In this document: positions 1 to 9,413 of the stretch, piece by piece | Position numbering within the stretch: position 1 is the first letter of the stretch | Layout: the number at the start of each line of letters is the position of its first letter | From: Saccharina japonica | Lineage: Eukaryota; Sar; Phaeophyceae; Laminariales; Laminariaceae | Direction: 5' to 3' | Assembly: GCA_008828725.1 (NCBI GenBank) | Contig: MEHQ01001881.1 | Location: 413,240 to 477,239 of the forward strand | Length of the DNA stretch: 64,000 bases | The notes under the pieces: model-generated | What the model was told of the DNA's origin: nothing | Database searches by the model: none | What the model saw: the letters and a program-made list of their open reading frames with translations, nothing else | Position numbers and translations under genes: made by a program

Positions 1-1665
1 CACAACCAAGAAGCGAGCATGGCCAAGCTGAGCAAGGCTAGCTGTTACGGTGGCCTGGACCTTTTGCAAGGGTACTGGCAATGCCCGCTGGCGCTCGAAG
101 CGCAAGATATTTTCACGATCGCCACCCCAGGTGGGCTGTACACGCCTACTCGTGTCCCTTGAAGCATTTTGAACGCAACTTCGTATTTCCAAGCGACACT
201 TACACGCGTGTTGGAGGGGCTGAATTGCATGATCTGGGTGGACGATGTAATTTATTGGGGGTTGGATGAGGCTGACTTGCTCACTACGTTGGACCCCATT
301 TTGGAGCGCTTGGAAGCGGTCGGCTTGTAGGCTGCGGCTCACAAGCGCACTGTCTTCGAGACTAGCATCACGTGGTGCGGAAAAGTGTACTCGCAGGGGG
401 CGGTCAAGCACGATCCTGAGCGGTTGACACGCTTGGCTACCATGAGGCGCCCCGAGACTGCGGGAGAGCTCATGCAGTTCTTGCAAGCTGTAAATTGGTT
501 GCGCACTTCTTTGCCGCGAATAGCCGAGGTCGTGTGGCCGCTTCGTGTGTTCTTGGAGGAGCGCATGGCGAGCGCCAAGCGTCGCACTAAACGCGTCGCG
601 TCTACTCGATCGCGGATGGTGAATAGACTCCGGAGTTGATCGGGGCCTGGAATGCGGCGCAAGATATCGTCGCTCACGCTGTGGCTTTGTCTCACCCAAA
701 ACCAGGGGGGGCGGTCCTTATGGTTCCAGATGCTTCCGACGAACATTGGGGAAGTTTCTTAACGCAGGTGCCTCAGGAGGAGCTCAACCGCGGCATTCCC
801 GTCGGGGATATGGCTCACGAGCCTTTGAGATTCCTGAGTGGGGCTTTCAAAGGGTCGCAGCAGCGGTGGGCGACGGTGGATAAGGAAGGTTTCGCCATGG
901 TGAACACGTTCAAGAGGGGAGTACCTTTTGTGGAATAGTGTCCACATTTACACTGACCACCGTAACTTGGCGTACATTTTTGATCCAGAGGCCTGCGTTT
1001 CGTCCGTCGCTAAGACGACGGCGCAGCGTTTGAACCAGTGGAAGGCGGTTTTAGGCCAGTACGAATATACTATCGTGCACATAGCCGGTGACCGTAATTG
1101 TTGGGGGGGGTTTCTCTCGCGGTGGTCGACTGTTCCGTCTGTGAGTGTTCGTGCGCCCGCGGTGTATGCCGCAAGCGAGCCCAATGCAACTCTTCCGTCT
1201 AAACAGGCGATCCGGGACGAGCAGCTAGCGGCGCGCGCTCACCTGGGCGCGCTTGTTGCGGGGGCCACGTCGTTTATGTCAGACGCTGGTCAAGTCACTT
1301 TGGATGACGAGGGGCTTTTTCGGTTCCACGTTAACGGGTGTGCGGTACTTTGGATTCCCGGAGGAGCGTAAGGAGCTCTAGGTGCGGTTGATGGTGTATG
1401 CTCATATGAAGGAGGCTGGCCATCGTGGTGCCGTGGCTACTTTCCAGCGACTGGCGGAGTATTGCTGTTGGTTTCGTATGCAGGAGCACGTTACCGAGTT
1501 CGTCAAGCAGAGTCTCCATTGCATGGATTCGAAAGCCCGAGAGAAAGTGCCCGGTCCACTTGCACGGGACCAGGCCGGGTGAACTCGTCCACTCCGATTA
1601 TCTTTATGTTGGAGCCAGTGAGCCGTTGGGCGACGACGGCTTGGGTGAGGACGGGGGCTATACCG

Positions 1666-2207
1666 TAATCATGCGAAGGTTCGCACCGGGTGCGATCGCG
1701 TTTTTAAATGTTTATACGCTGTGTTTTTCATCGCACCCCGGTGCTATCTCCCCGATGGGTGCGTTCTCTCCGATGGGGGTGCGGAAACACAATTAAATCA
1801 TGCCGTTCTTCTAGTTTGGCGCACCCCCGGTGCGATCTCTCCGATGGGTGCGCTGCTGAATCGAAATACACCGGGCCGTACTGGGGCAACGGTACTGCGT
1901 AAATGACTCAAAGCTACCTAAAACGACTTGACCTACCATGCGTTGGTAAAGTACGTTTGAGAGGAGTGGCGCACTGGTGATATCTCATCGGAGTATGAAA
2001 TAAATGAGAATATTACCTACTACAGACTCGCTGCGGTGGCCCTCAAATTTATATTTATGTCGGAGAGATCGCACCGGGGTGTGATCTCTCCGATGGGGGT
2101 GCGAAAACACGATTAAATATTTCTACCTTGTGTTTTTTAATCGCACCCCGGTGCTATCTCTCCGATGCGTGCCAACCTTCCGATGGGTGCGAACCTTCGC
2201 ATGATTA
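1666..2207. mobile_element. Small TIR element (MITE-like) inside the chromovirus integrase region
   Basis: The ends are inverted repeats: ATCATGCGAAGGTTCGCACC at 1668-1687 and its reverse complement at 2186-2205. Both sides are bordered by TA, as expected of a TA-targeting Tc1/mariner-like non-autonomous transposon. Inside, words such as GCACCCCGGTGC and CTCCGATGGGTGCG occur several times in both orientations. There is no coding potential. Chromovirus integrase sequence continues on both sides, so this is an insertion into it. Confidence 0.75.
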
Positions 2208-2735
2208 AGGTAGTTTTATCCTCGTCATGATGGACGACATGAGCAACTGGGTGTGGCTTGAGCCCACGGGGGCATACACAGCCCGTTTGACAGCGCAACA
2301 TCTCCTGACTTGGTGCAAGACCGTTGGGGTTCCGGAGGTGTGGGTGAGTGACTCTGCTTCTTATTTTAAGAATCACATGATGGCTGCGTTGGAGAAGTCT
2401 CTTGGTGTCGACAGGAGGTTCTCTGTTGCGAATTCGCCTTGGTCTAATGGTACCTGTGAACGCATCATGCGTGAGGTGGTACGTACTTTGAAGGCCATGA
2501 TCCAAGAAGAGAGACGGCACACCCACGATTGGGTAGACTTGGTGCCGGCTGTTCAGTGGGCTTTGAACACTGCGTTCCGCGAAAGATACGGCTCTACGGC
2601 CTTATCACGTCATGTTCGGTAGAGCGCCTCGTACAGCGTTGTCTACGTTGGCGTCGTCGACTGGACAGGATTGGAAGGTGGATGTGCTGGATAATAAGGC
2701 TCTTCGAAAGAAGGTGCAGAGCGTGGTGGAGGCTA

Positions 2736-3035
2736 TGGGAGGTAACCGGGTGGACCACGCTCAATTCAGGGCCAGCACTGCTTTACCATCTGAATGAGAT
2801 GACCACGCTCGCTGACACGAGTTAAAATATGTGAATTGTATCATTCCCTGAAGAAAGAACACCCAAATCTGGGCAGAGCCCAGCGAGAGAGTCTCAGAAG
2901 AACAAGGAAAGAAAAGTAAACTAGCTGCTGGGGGCAATGATCTACAGCAGCAAGTAGCAACATCCGTTATACCCTAAGATCCACATCCATCTAGCAAACC
3001 AGGGGATGTAGCCCGGATGTCCCCGGACGACCACA
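2736..3035 (-). repeat. LTR of the nested element (3' LTR in element orientation)
   Basis: This is a near-identical direct repeat of 6796-7093. The plus-strand start is TGGGAGGTAAC and the end GACGACCACA. It interrupts chromovirus integrase coding sequence on its left side and is followed by the C-rich tract at 3036-3046. Confidence 0.85.
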
Positions 3036-3481
3036 GCCCCCCCCAAGAGCGAACCCACAGGCCCAAAGGGACTTGGGGAAAACGACATAAAAAAACAGGG
3101 GCAGCCGGCGGCCATCCACGGAAACAAACACAACTCAAACGGAGGCGGGAGAAACCACGATCAACGTCATCATCCGTGTCAACAAAATTCCTACCGGTGA
3201 CATAGATACATCCGTGATAAAACACTACCGAACCAAACTTCGTTTTGTTGAAATCAGACAAATGTCATATCAAACTTTGGATGACAAAACGTTCCAATTT
3301 TACTTGACGACCTACATACCAATATTTGACGACGTCCTCCCATCTCTCACAATCACCACAGTACATAATTTCAGTTAGACCTTTCAGGAAATGCCACTTC
3401 ACAAACAAACACACACATTCATATAGTAACTTACAGAACAGAAGTGACCCACTAGCTTCTTCCTGTTGTGGCCTAAAGCCA

Positions 3482-4612
3482 TCAGTCAGGCGCAGCTAGT
3501 AGAGGGCCCGAGCTAGGAGGTACACATTCAGACTCCAGACAAGCGAACACGACCACCGGCAAATCTGCAGTTGATTCGCCAACAACCTCTCTCCCAGCAC
3601 ACGAACCGTTCGCACCATCGACAAACACTCCTTCCTTTACCCCACCATGCCCAGTGTCGCCATGCGCTTTGTCCTCAAGACTTCTTTCGTTTGCACCTCT
3701 CGCTGATCCAGCGCGAACTTGAATAACATGGTCTTCGAGCCCGACCTCGGGCGATCGCAGAACAACTCCCGGTTCAGTATCTATCAATGATTTCGAAGGA
3801 ACAGCGTCCTTTCGAGGGTTCGTTTGTAGCGAATCGAAATCTGCAACCACAGACGTATCCATACTAATCTCCGATTTCTCGCATACCTTCACATCCATTG
3901 AGGTCTCCTCAGAAAGAGACACCAGATCAGTAGACGAAAGGACGACAGGTATGTCCACAATAATCTTAGACTTCTCACATGCATCCACATCCTCTGTTAC
4001 CGTCTGCTCGGAAACAGACACCAGTTCTGCAGAACGAACGACGACAGGTATGTCCACAACCATCGTACCCTTCTCACATACATCCACACCCTCAGTTACC
4101 GTCTCCTCAGGAACACTCACCAGTTCAGCAGAAGGAACGATGACAGGTATGTCTACAACCATCTTAGACTCCTCAAATACATCTACGCGCTCAGTTACCG
4201 TCTCCTCAGGAACAGTCACCACTTCAGCAGAAGGAATGACGACAGGTATATCAACAACAACCTCAGAATCCTCACATTCATCCACATCACCAGTCGTTGC
4301 GGACTCCTCAGAAGAAGATACCAATGCAGCAGAAGGAACGACAACACATCGATCTGGAATACGACGAACGGCATGAATTGAACCCCGGGTGAAAGCAGTC
4401 TCACAAGATTGATACTGATGGTTACGCATATTTCCAGACAAAGACGTTTCACCAAAAATTGTAGACGTAGCCGGAACAGCAGTAGCAGTAGTGCCCGTCG
4501 CTGTTGAATCCCTTCGCTGCTCCATTGTAGAAACAGGTTGATCATACACCGCGTTGACATTTGTAGTAACAGCCGTACACAGTCCCGCATCACTATTGGC
4601 AGGATGCAACAT
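3482..4612 (-). CDS. 376-aa ORF with 33-aa tandem repeats, inside the nested LTR element
   Basis: Function not recognised. The middle of the protein is five head-to-tail copies of a 33-residue acidic, Val-rich unit (for example MVVDIPVVVRSAELVSVSEQ). The last copy is degenerate. The N-terminal part is Thr/Ala-rich and the C-terminal part Gly/Glu-rich. No signal peptide or membrane segment is evident. It lies downstream of the gag-like ORF and upstream of the 3' LTR, the place of a second ORF in an LTR element. The repeat also leaves the opposite strand open at 3951-4376, which I take as a shadow. Without pol motifs it may be an element-borne accessory protein or a captured host fragment. Confidence 0.45.
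   Translation of the reverse strand: MLHPANSDAGLCTAVTTNVNAVYDQPVSTMEQRRDSTATGTTATAVPATSTIFGETSLSGNMRNHQYQSCETAFTRGSIHAVRRIPDRCVVVPSAALVSSSEESATTGDVDECEDSEVVVDIPVVIPSAEVVTVPEETVTERVDVFEESKMVVDIPVIVPSAELVSVPEETVTEGVDVCEKGTMVVDIPVVVRSAELVSVSEQTVTEDVDACEKSKIIVDIPVVLSSTDLVSLSEETSMDVKVCEKSEISMDTSVVADFDSLQTNPRKDAVPSKSLIDTEPGVVLRSPEVGLEDHVIQVRAGSARGANERSLEDKAHGDTGHGGVKEGVFVDGANGSCAGREVVGESTADLPVVVFACLESECVPPSSGPLLAAPD
3868..4330 (-). repeat. 99-bp tandem repeat encoding the 33-aa units
   Basis: Five in-frame copies of about 99 bp, each containing a variant of ACAGGTATGTCCACAA on the plus strand. Spacing is constant, and substitutions mostly keep the protein pattern VDIPVV-SAELVSV-EE. Confidence 0.8.
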
Positions 4613-4639
4613 AGCACTACCACCTGGAATACCACCAAC

Positions 4640-4976
4640 TAAGCCGGTCGCCCCGGTGGTCTAACTGGTAGCCACGAAGCCTGTAGGCCCGGATGTCGAG
4701 GGTTCGATTCTCCCCATGGAGGTTTTTATTCTCAAATGACACCGTCTGTCGAGAGCGCATATTATAGCGTGGGTAAGCAAAATTCGACGAGAGTTGACGA
4801 GGGAAGAGAGTGCTGAAATCTTCTCGCGATAAAAATGCAAGGCAAGAACCGTGGTGGGGGAGGAGGGAGAGGAGCCTACTTTGTGACCCCGGATCTGAGT
4901 TACGACTAGGGGGGGAGAAAGACGGAAGTGCGAAGATAATAAATGGGATGGACAAAAAAAAAAAAAAAAAAAAAAA
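4640..4976 (+). mobile_element. tRNA-derived SINE with poly(A) tail
   Basis: The 5' end has RNA polymerase III boxes: an A box like TGGTCTAACTGG near 4654 and a B box GGTTCGATTC near 4711, the latter inside a perfect five-pair T stem (GAGGG/CTCCC). A body of about 230 bp follows, then an uninterrupted run of 23 A at 4954-4976. The acceptor arms do not pair, so this is not a tRNA gene. Body copies recur at 47109-47336 and, reversed, at 19709-19886 and near 56829-57115. The long clean A-tail suggests a fairly young insertion. Confidence 0.75.
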
Positions 4977-5082
4977 TGTATCATCCGGACCACGAAAAGT
5001 TATTGGCGGTGTCAGCCGAATGACGATGACGTGAATGTTGACGAAAATCCTGATGTTCGAAACGTTCAACCGGTGGACTCAC

Positions 5083-6528
5083 CTATCCGGAAAAATCATT
5101 GGGTACAGATGTAGGGTTGACACAACGTCGAGAAGAAAAATGCGCGCCTCCGACCCCTTGCACTCTTCGGCTGGCCTGACGCTGAGTTGTTCGACCTGAG
5201 TATTCACCACGCTCCTGAGTGACTTCAGCCCCCCTCGATGGACATGAATAAGTGTCATTCTTTTCAAAGGAACTTTGCTGGTATTCTCGACTCCCAGGAT
5301 AAGAGTATTCATTCGTAGACATAGAGGCCTGCGCAGCAAGAAGGTGATGCGTCCTCGGCCAAGCCTCTGCTTCACGTTTCACCATGAAGAATAAGTCCAT
5401 AGGCCGAGTGTACAATTCATCGTTTACTATCAGCCGAGAAGTACATGTGTGCCGAAACATGTAAGGTGATATCGCATCCAAGAATATACGGGTAAACATT
5501 TGAGCCGGAGCAGGCTTCCACGATCCATTGACATCACCCCCAACCATGAAAAAATCGGTCACTCCTTCGTCAACAAACTTGCACATGGCGTCGAAAAGAG
5601 ACCCAACGAAACGAGCCATGTCAGCAGCATTATTAGTCGCAGCAGCAACCGAACGAGCAACAGAGGAATAGAACTCTTCTATGGCGATACCATCATGTTC
5701 GCGCTTAGGATACGCAACGGTATGCAGGCAGTCAATTAGGTCGTCATCTGAAATACTAGCGTATCGGCCTGCATACTCTGCCTGGAGGCATATCCTCTGC
5801 AATACAAAGGATTGTATCAGATCTCGAAGGCAACAATTGCGCATGTCTTCCACCTCAGCTAGGGAATTAAGGAATGACCGGATGTCACCCACCTGACCGC
5901 CAAGAAGCTTGGGGAGTTTTCTTTCATAAGGAGAACGAGCACGTCTCAAGGCTGTCGCAAACGCGTCGTAGTCGAACTCGATTTTTTGGAAGTTACGTTT
6001 TGAAACGGCACCAATTCCACCGATATCACGACGTAAATCGTTTAAATCGTCACAACCATGAGATGAATCTCTATGCGCTTGACGGCGATCCTCTCCCCGC
6101 GCACCAGCAGCACCTCGACCATGATACTGACCAGGCGATCGACTGACCGATCGTTTCCAGCACTCCATATCGTTGTCCTCCAATGCTACCAAGGGTAGCC
6201 TCACGTCTCGACTTATTTTGCTCCCACCACGAAATGAAACATCCCCTCGAACCAAAATATGTTTTGTCGAAAAATATTCACCAGCTCGAAATTGTAGATA
6301 AAAATGCTGAACACGGTCGTACTCGTATGTATATGTTGTTCCAGCAGAAGAGCCGATGACGCCCAACTCGAGCACCACTGGGCACCTGATCCGAAGATGC
6401 AATAATCCGATACCCGACCCGAGAGCACCTCTCACCTGTGAGCTCCAACCATGAGGATTTGTTTTGCCGATATCTTTCAAACACAGAAAGCTGTAGACAA
6501 AGTTTAGCAGAATCCACAGCTCCTCCAC
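5083..6528 (-). CDS. Gag-like ORF of the nested LTR element, 481 aa
   Basis: This open frame of 481 codons lies just inside the 5' LTR of the minus-strand element, where gag is expected. The middle part (about residues 190-390) is rich in Leu, Ala, Arg and charged helices, consistent with a capsid-like helical domain. The C-terminus is basic and Arg/Gln-rich. I see no CCHC zinc knuckle and no protease motif. Assignment as Gag rests on position and general composition, not on a recognised motif. It could also be an element-specific protein of unknown function. Confidence 0.5.
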   Translation of the reverse strand: MEELWILLNFVYSFLCLKDIGKTNPHGWSSQVRGALGSGIGLLHLRIRCPVVLELGVIGSSAGTTYTYEYDRVQHFYLQFRAGEYFSTKHILVRGDVSFRGGSKISRDVRLPLVALEDNDMECWKRSVSRSPGQYHGRGAAGARGEDRRQAHRDSSHGCDDLNDLRRDIGGIGAVSKRNFQKIEFDYDAFATALRRARSPYERKLPKLLGGQVGDIRSFLNSLAEVEDMRNCCLRDLIQSFVLQRICLQAEYAGRYASISDDDLIDCLHTVAYPKREHDGIAIEEFYSSVARSVAAATNNAADMARFVGSLFDAMCKFVDEGVTDFFMVGGDVNGSWKPAPAQMFTRIFLDAISPYMFRHTCTSRLIVNDELYTRPMDLFFMVKREAEAWPRTHHLLAAQASMSTNEYSYPGSREYQQSSFEKNDTYSCPSRGAEVTQERGEYSGRTTQRQASRRVQGVGGAHFSSRRCVNPTSVPNDFSG

Positions 6529-6795
6529 CTGAAGCTATAAACCTCGAACCTCGAAGACCACGCCTGCCTCGAAGATAAAAATACCCGACACGAACCGATC
6601 AGACTCGAAGATGAGACCTGAAGAAGATATCCGAAGAAGACCAGAAGAAGATACCCAAAGAAGACCCAATACCACCCGAGATGTCCGAATATCCACACGG
6701 CCGATACCTGACGAGAATAAGATACCCAACTCCCACCACTCGTACTCGTACTCGAAAATTGCCAACGATTCCCCGTCTCGAATTCTGCAGAATTA

Positions 6796-7093
6796 TGGGA
6801 GGTAACGGGGTGGACCACGCTCAACGCAGGGCCAGCACTGCTGTACCACCTGAATGAGATGACCACGCTCGCTGACACGAGTTACAATATGTTAGTTGTA
6901 TTATTCCCTGAAGAAAGAACACCCAAATCTGGGCAAAGCCCAGTGAGAGTCTGAGAAGAACAAGGAAAGAAAAGTAAACTGGCTGCTGTGGGTAATGATC
7001 TACAGCAGCAAGTAGCAACATCCGTTATACCCTAAGATCCACATCCATCTAACAAACCCGGGGATGTAGCCCGGATGTCCCCGGACGACCACA
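6796..7093 (-). repeat. LTR of the nested element (5' LTR in element orientation)
   Basis: Second copy of the 300-bp repeat, about 94% identical to 2736-3035 by hand comparison. Chromovirus sequence resumes immediately to its right. A primer-binding site matching a tRNA 3' end is not obvious next to its inner edge. Confidence 0.85.
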
Positions 7094-7644
7094 AGGCGCA
7101 GAGCCAGCTTCACAAGGAGGTCCTGGATAAGGTGCAGGCGAACCGCGGTAAGCAGCGTGCCGCCGCGAGTCGGGGCCATTTGCCGAATTTTGCTGTCGGC
7201 GAATGTGTCTTGGTAGCTCGGGTGAGGCGAAGCGGTTCGACGCCGAAATTGCTTATGACGGGGACTGGGCCGTGGCGTGTGGTGGCGGCTGAACGACCGC
7301 ACGTGTTCGGCGTGCAGAACATCGTATCAGGGGAGGTTCGCGACGTCCATGATTCTCGGATGCGTTTTTGCGCGGGTGCCGCCCTCGCGATTACTGCCGA
7401 ATTGAAGCAGGCTTTTCAACACGCTTTCACGCAAGGAGAGTTTGAGATGGCAGCGATTGTGGATATGCCGAAGGCGGAGAACGGGTCTGGATTCGAGGTG
7501 GAAGTCAAGTGGGTTGGATTCGACCAGGAAGAGAGTACGTGGGAGGATCTAGCGAAGATATGGGACGCGGCTCCTCAATTCGTGAAGTCAGAATTGCGTA
7601 AGTTGGGGCTGAAGCGGGGGGTACGGATGCAAACATACTGTTGA

Positions 7645-8570
7645 TAGTGAAAGGATACTGTTCGAGTAGTATTTTGGCGGTATTATTTCACTAAATGTAT
7701 GACCTTTGTCGTTTTTTTGTAATTTGGGTGTGTAACTCGGATTGTTTGCTGTGTGTTGAAAGCTGTGGTAGTGCATTGACGAAATTTGTACCTGGTATAT
7801 GTTTCGGCGATTTCAGCTTGCGTGTGTTGCTGATATTCGTTTGCTGAAAGCCATTTCGCTACGCGCATTTTTGTGTGTGCTTGGACATGTGTTTACGTGT
7901 ACCATGTTGTAGTGTCACACAATAGCGTACTTGGAATGAATTGCAAGGTTGATTCGCATTTTTCAAGTTATGCCGCATATTTTGTATGTTTTACTCGTTG
8001 TTTTGACGTGTGATATACGTGATTTTTACTTCGTGCATATGCTTTTTATGAAGTAAATGTAGTGGGGCATTTGTTTTATTGTATGTGTGGAATACGGTAT
8101 CATTGATTAAGGTCGTTTGTCATTCATAAACGACATCAATGTGTTATGTGATGTTATAGAGTTGGTGCTCACTTTTTATCAAAGCTCGTTGAGATATCTA
8201 CTTTGAGTAGTAACTTGCTTTTGGGGGCATTGCAGACAGTAGAGCACCACAGAGTAGGAGTATACTGACCTTGCTTAGTGGGATGAACCTTTGAAGGATA
8301 TCATCATGAGTGTGGTGGATTCAAACATATCAGGGGTTTCCATTGGTACCTATATGGGTACTCGGGCGGGGACCGGGGATATGTACGAGTACAAGCGTAG
8401 TACTCGTTAGAAATATAATACACCTCGGTTTACCTATCTAGCACCTGGGATTGGTGCTCGGTCAGGCCCCCTTCTGGGCTAGAAGGGGGATAGCCTCTGA
8501 TCATAAGACCCTGCCTGACCTAGGCGTGTCTATAGACCGCACCTCCTACTTTGACTGGGGTCGCACCGGA
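7645..8570. other. Gene-free stretch after the chromodomain (probable chromovirus 3' region)
   Basis: T/G-rich non-coding DNA. The part at 7740-7900 matches 12147-12385 in patches (for example GCTGTGTGTTGAA and CATTTCGCTA). From about 8200 on I see no recognisable feature. Confidence 0.5.
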
Positions 8571-8669
8571 TGCACAGCATCACGTGGCCGCCAGTACGGT
8601 ATTTGCTTCAACCGCCGAGGGTAGCTTCACCGAGGACACCTCCGAGGTAACGAGCTCACGCCTACCCCG

Positions 8670-9413
8670 TTGCTCAATCTCACGGAGAGAGCACCGCGGG
8701 TAAACCCTCTGGATCGGGCAAAACCACAGGATAAGTGCGGGAGTTTCGCCGACACCGATCGGGACCCATTTCAGGTCTCGAAGGAGGAAAGCATGGTGGT
8801 CCAACACCAAGATCCCCTTCACCGAACAACATCGCCCGGGACCCTCGGAGCACAAGCACGTGAGGTCATCGGAGCATCAGCGGTGGGCACCACTGGATTG
8901 CCATCGCACTTCGGAGCATCAGCGCCTGGGACCACTGGATCGCCATCGCCTGAGCTTGCCGGAGTGACTGCATCTGAAATCGCTGGATCATCAACATCTT
9001 GGATTTTTGGAGTACCAGCTGGAGGAACAGCATCAGCATCACATGGGGTCACTAGATCATCGCCATCTAGGACCATCGGAGCGTCAGCTGCGTCATCATC
9101 GTCAGGGGTCGACGGATCGACAACGTCCGCGTCACCTGGCGTCGCAGAAGCTCCTCTTGAGGTACGCGCTCGACCCAAGCTCAACACCGAGACCGACAGT
9201 GAGCTGAACGAGATTCACACGCTCACGTTAACGGAAGAACAACCACGGGCTAGCCCCGCGGCAGGGCCTCTGGACTTCGCACACGGTGACGGAGAACCAG
9301 TACTGACATCAACGGCCTTCGTGTACACTCGCAAACCAACCTCGGGCTTCCTCTTCTTCCTGGACGGAGGGCCCATCAGAATCGGGGTCAAGACGCAGAC
9401 ACTGACTGCATAA
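8670..9413 (+). CDS. Low-complexity ORF, unknown
   Basis: An open frame of about 247 codons, with no ATG at its left end. The protein is Ser/Thr/Gly/Ala-rich with loose repeats (GASAVGTTG, GASAPGTTGSPS). The C-terminus has a short hydrophobic patch (GFLFFLDGG). No domain is recognised and no splice partner was found. The repeats also leave the opposite strand partly open. It could be a disordered protein, part of a decayed element, or a chance frame in GC-rich repeat DNA. Confidence 0.25.
   Translation: MLNLTERAPRVNPLDRAKPQDKCGSFADTDRDPFQVSKEESMVVQHQDPLHRTTSPGTLGAQAREVIGASAVGTTGLPSHFGASAPGTTGSPSPELAGVTASEIAGSSTSWIFGVPAGGTASASHGVTRSSPSRTIGASAASSSSGVDGSTTSASPGVAEAPLEVRARPKLNTETDSELNEIHTLTLTEEQPRASPAAGPLDFAHGDGEPVLTSTAFVYTRKPTSGFLFFLDGGPIRIGVKTQTLTA

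Larger units (their letters stand above)
2736..7093 (-). mobile_element. Non-autonomous LTR retrotransposon (gag-only, TR-GAG-like), nested in the chromovirus
   Basis: Two direct repeats of about 300 bp (2736-3035 and 6796-7093) bound the element; each starts TG and ends CA. On the minus strand a G-rich tract (GGGGGGGG) sits directly before the LTR at 3035, as a polypurine tract should, so the element reads right to left. Its interior holds a long gag-like ORF (5083-6528) and a second ORF (3482-4612), with no reverse transcriptase or integrase. It would therefore depend on another element for mobility. By hand count the LTRs differ at about 17 positions plus one small indel (about 6%), so the insertion is not recent. 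No clear target-site duplication was seen. A SINE sits between the two ORFs. Confidence 0.8.
1..7910 (+). mobile_element. Ty3/gypsy chromovirus (LTR retrotransposon), broken, 5' part outside window
   Basis: Plus-strand pol remnants lie in the family's usual order. Reverse transcriptase is at about 1-310, with the gypsy-like run YGGLDLLQGYWQCPL. RNase H is at about 640-1130 (IYTDHRNLAYIF). The integrase zinc-binding part is at about 1380-1600 and the integrase core at about 2220-2735. A C-terminal chromodomain is at about 7430-7600, ending in a segment like KWVGFDQEESTWEDL. Integrase followed by a chromodomain identifies a chromovirus. The reading frame is broken in several places (roughly six to eight), and two other elements sit inside it (1666-2207 and 2736-7093), so it is a fossil. 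The 3' boundary is not certain: the stretch after 7644 is non-coding and recurs in decayed form near 12.15-12.39 kb, which suggests it is the element's 3' UTR or LTR. Confidence 0.9.

Noticed and set aside
3951-4376. Plus-strand Ser/Thr-rich repeat ORF
   Set aside because: Opposite-strand shadow of the 99-bp repeat; the minus-strand frame is longer and fits the element's orientation.
4640-4725. tRNA gene
   Set aside because: A and B boxes and a perfect T stem are present, but the acceptor arms do not pair, and a SINE body with poly(A) follows; copies of the body recur elsewhere.
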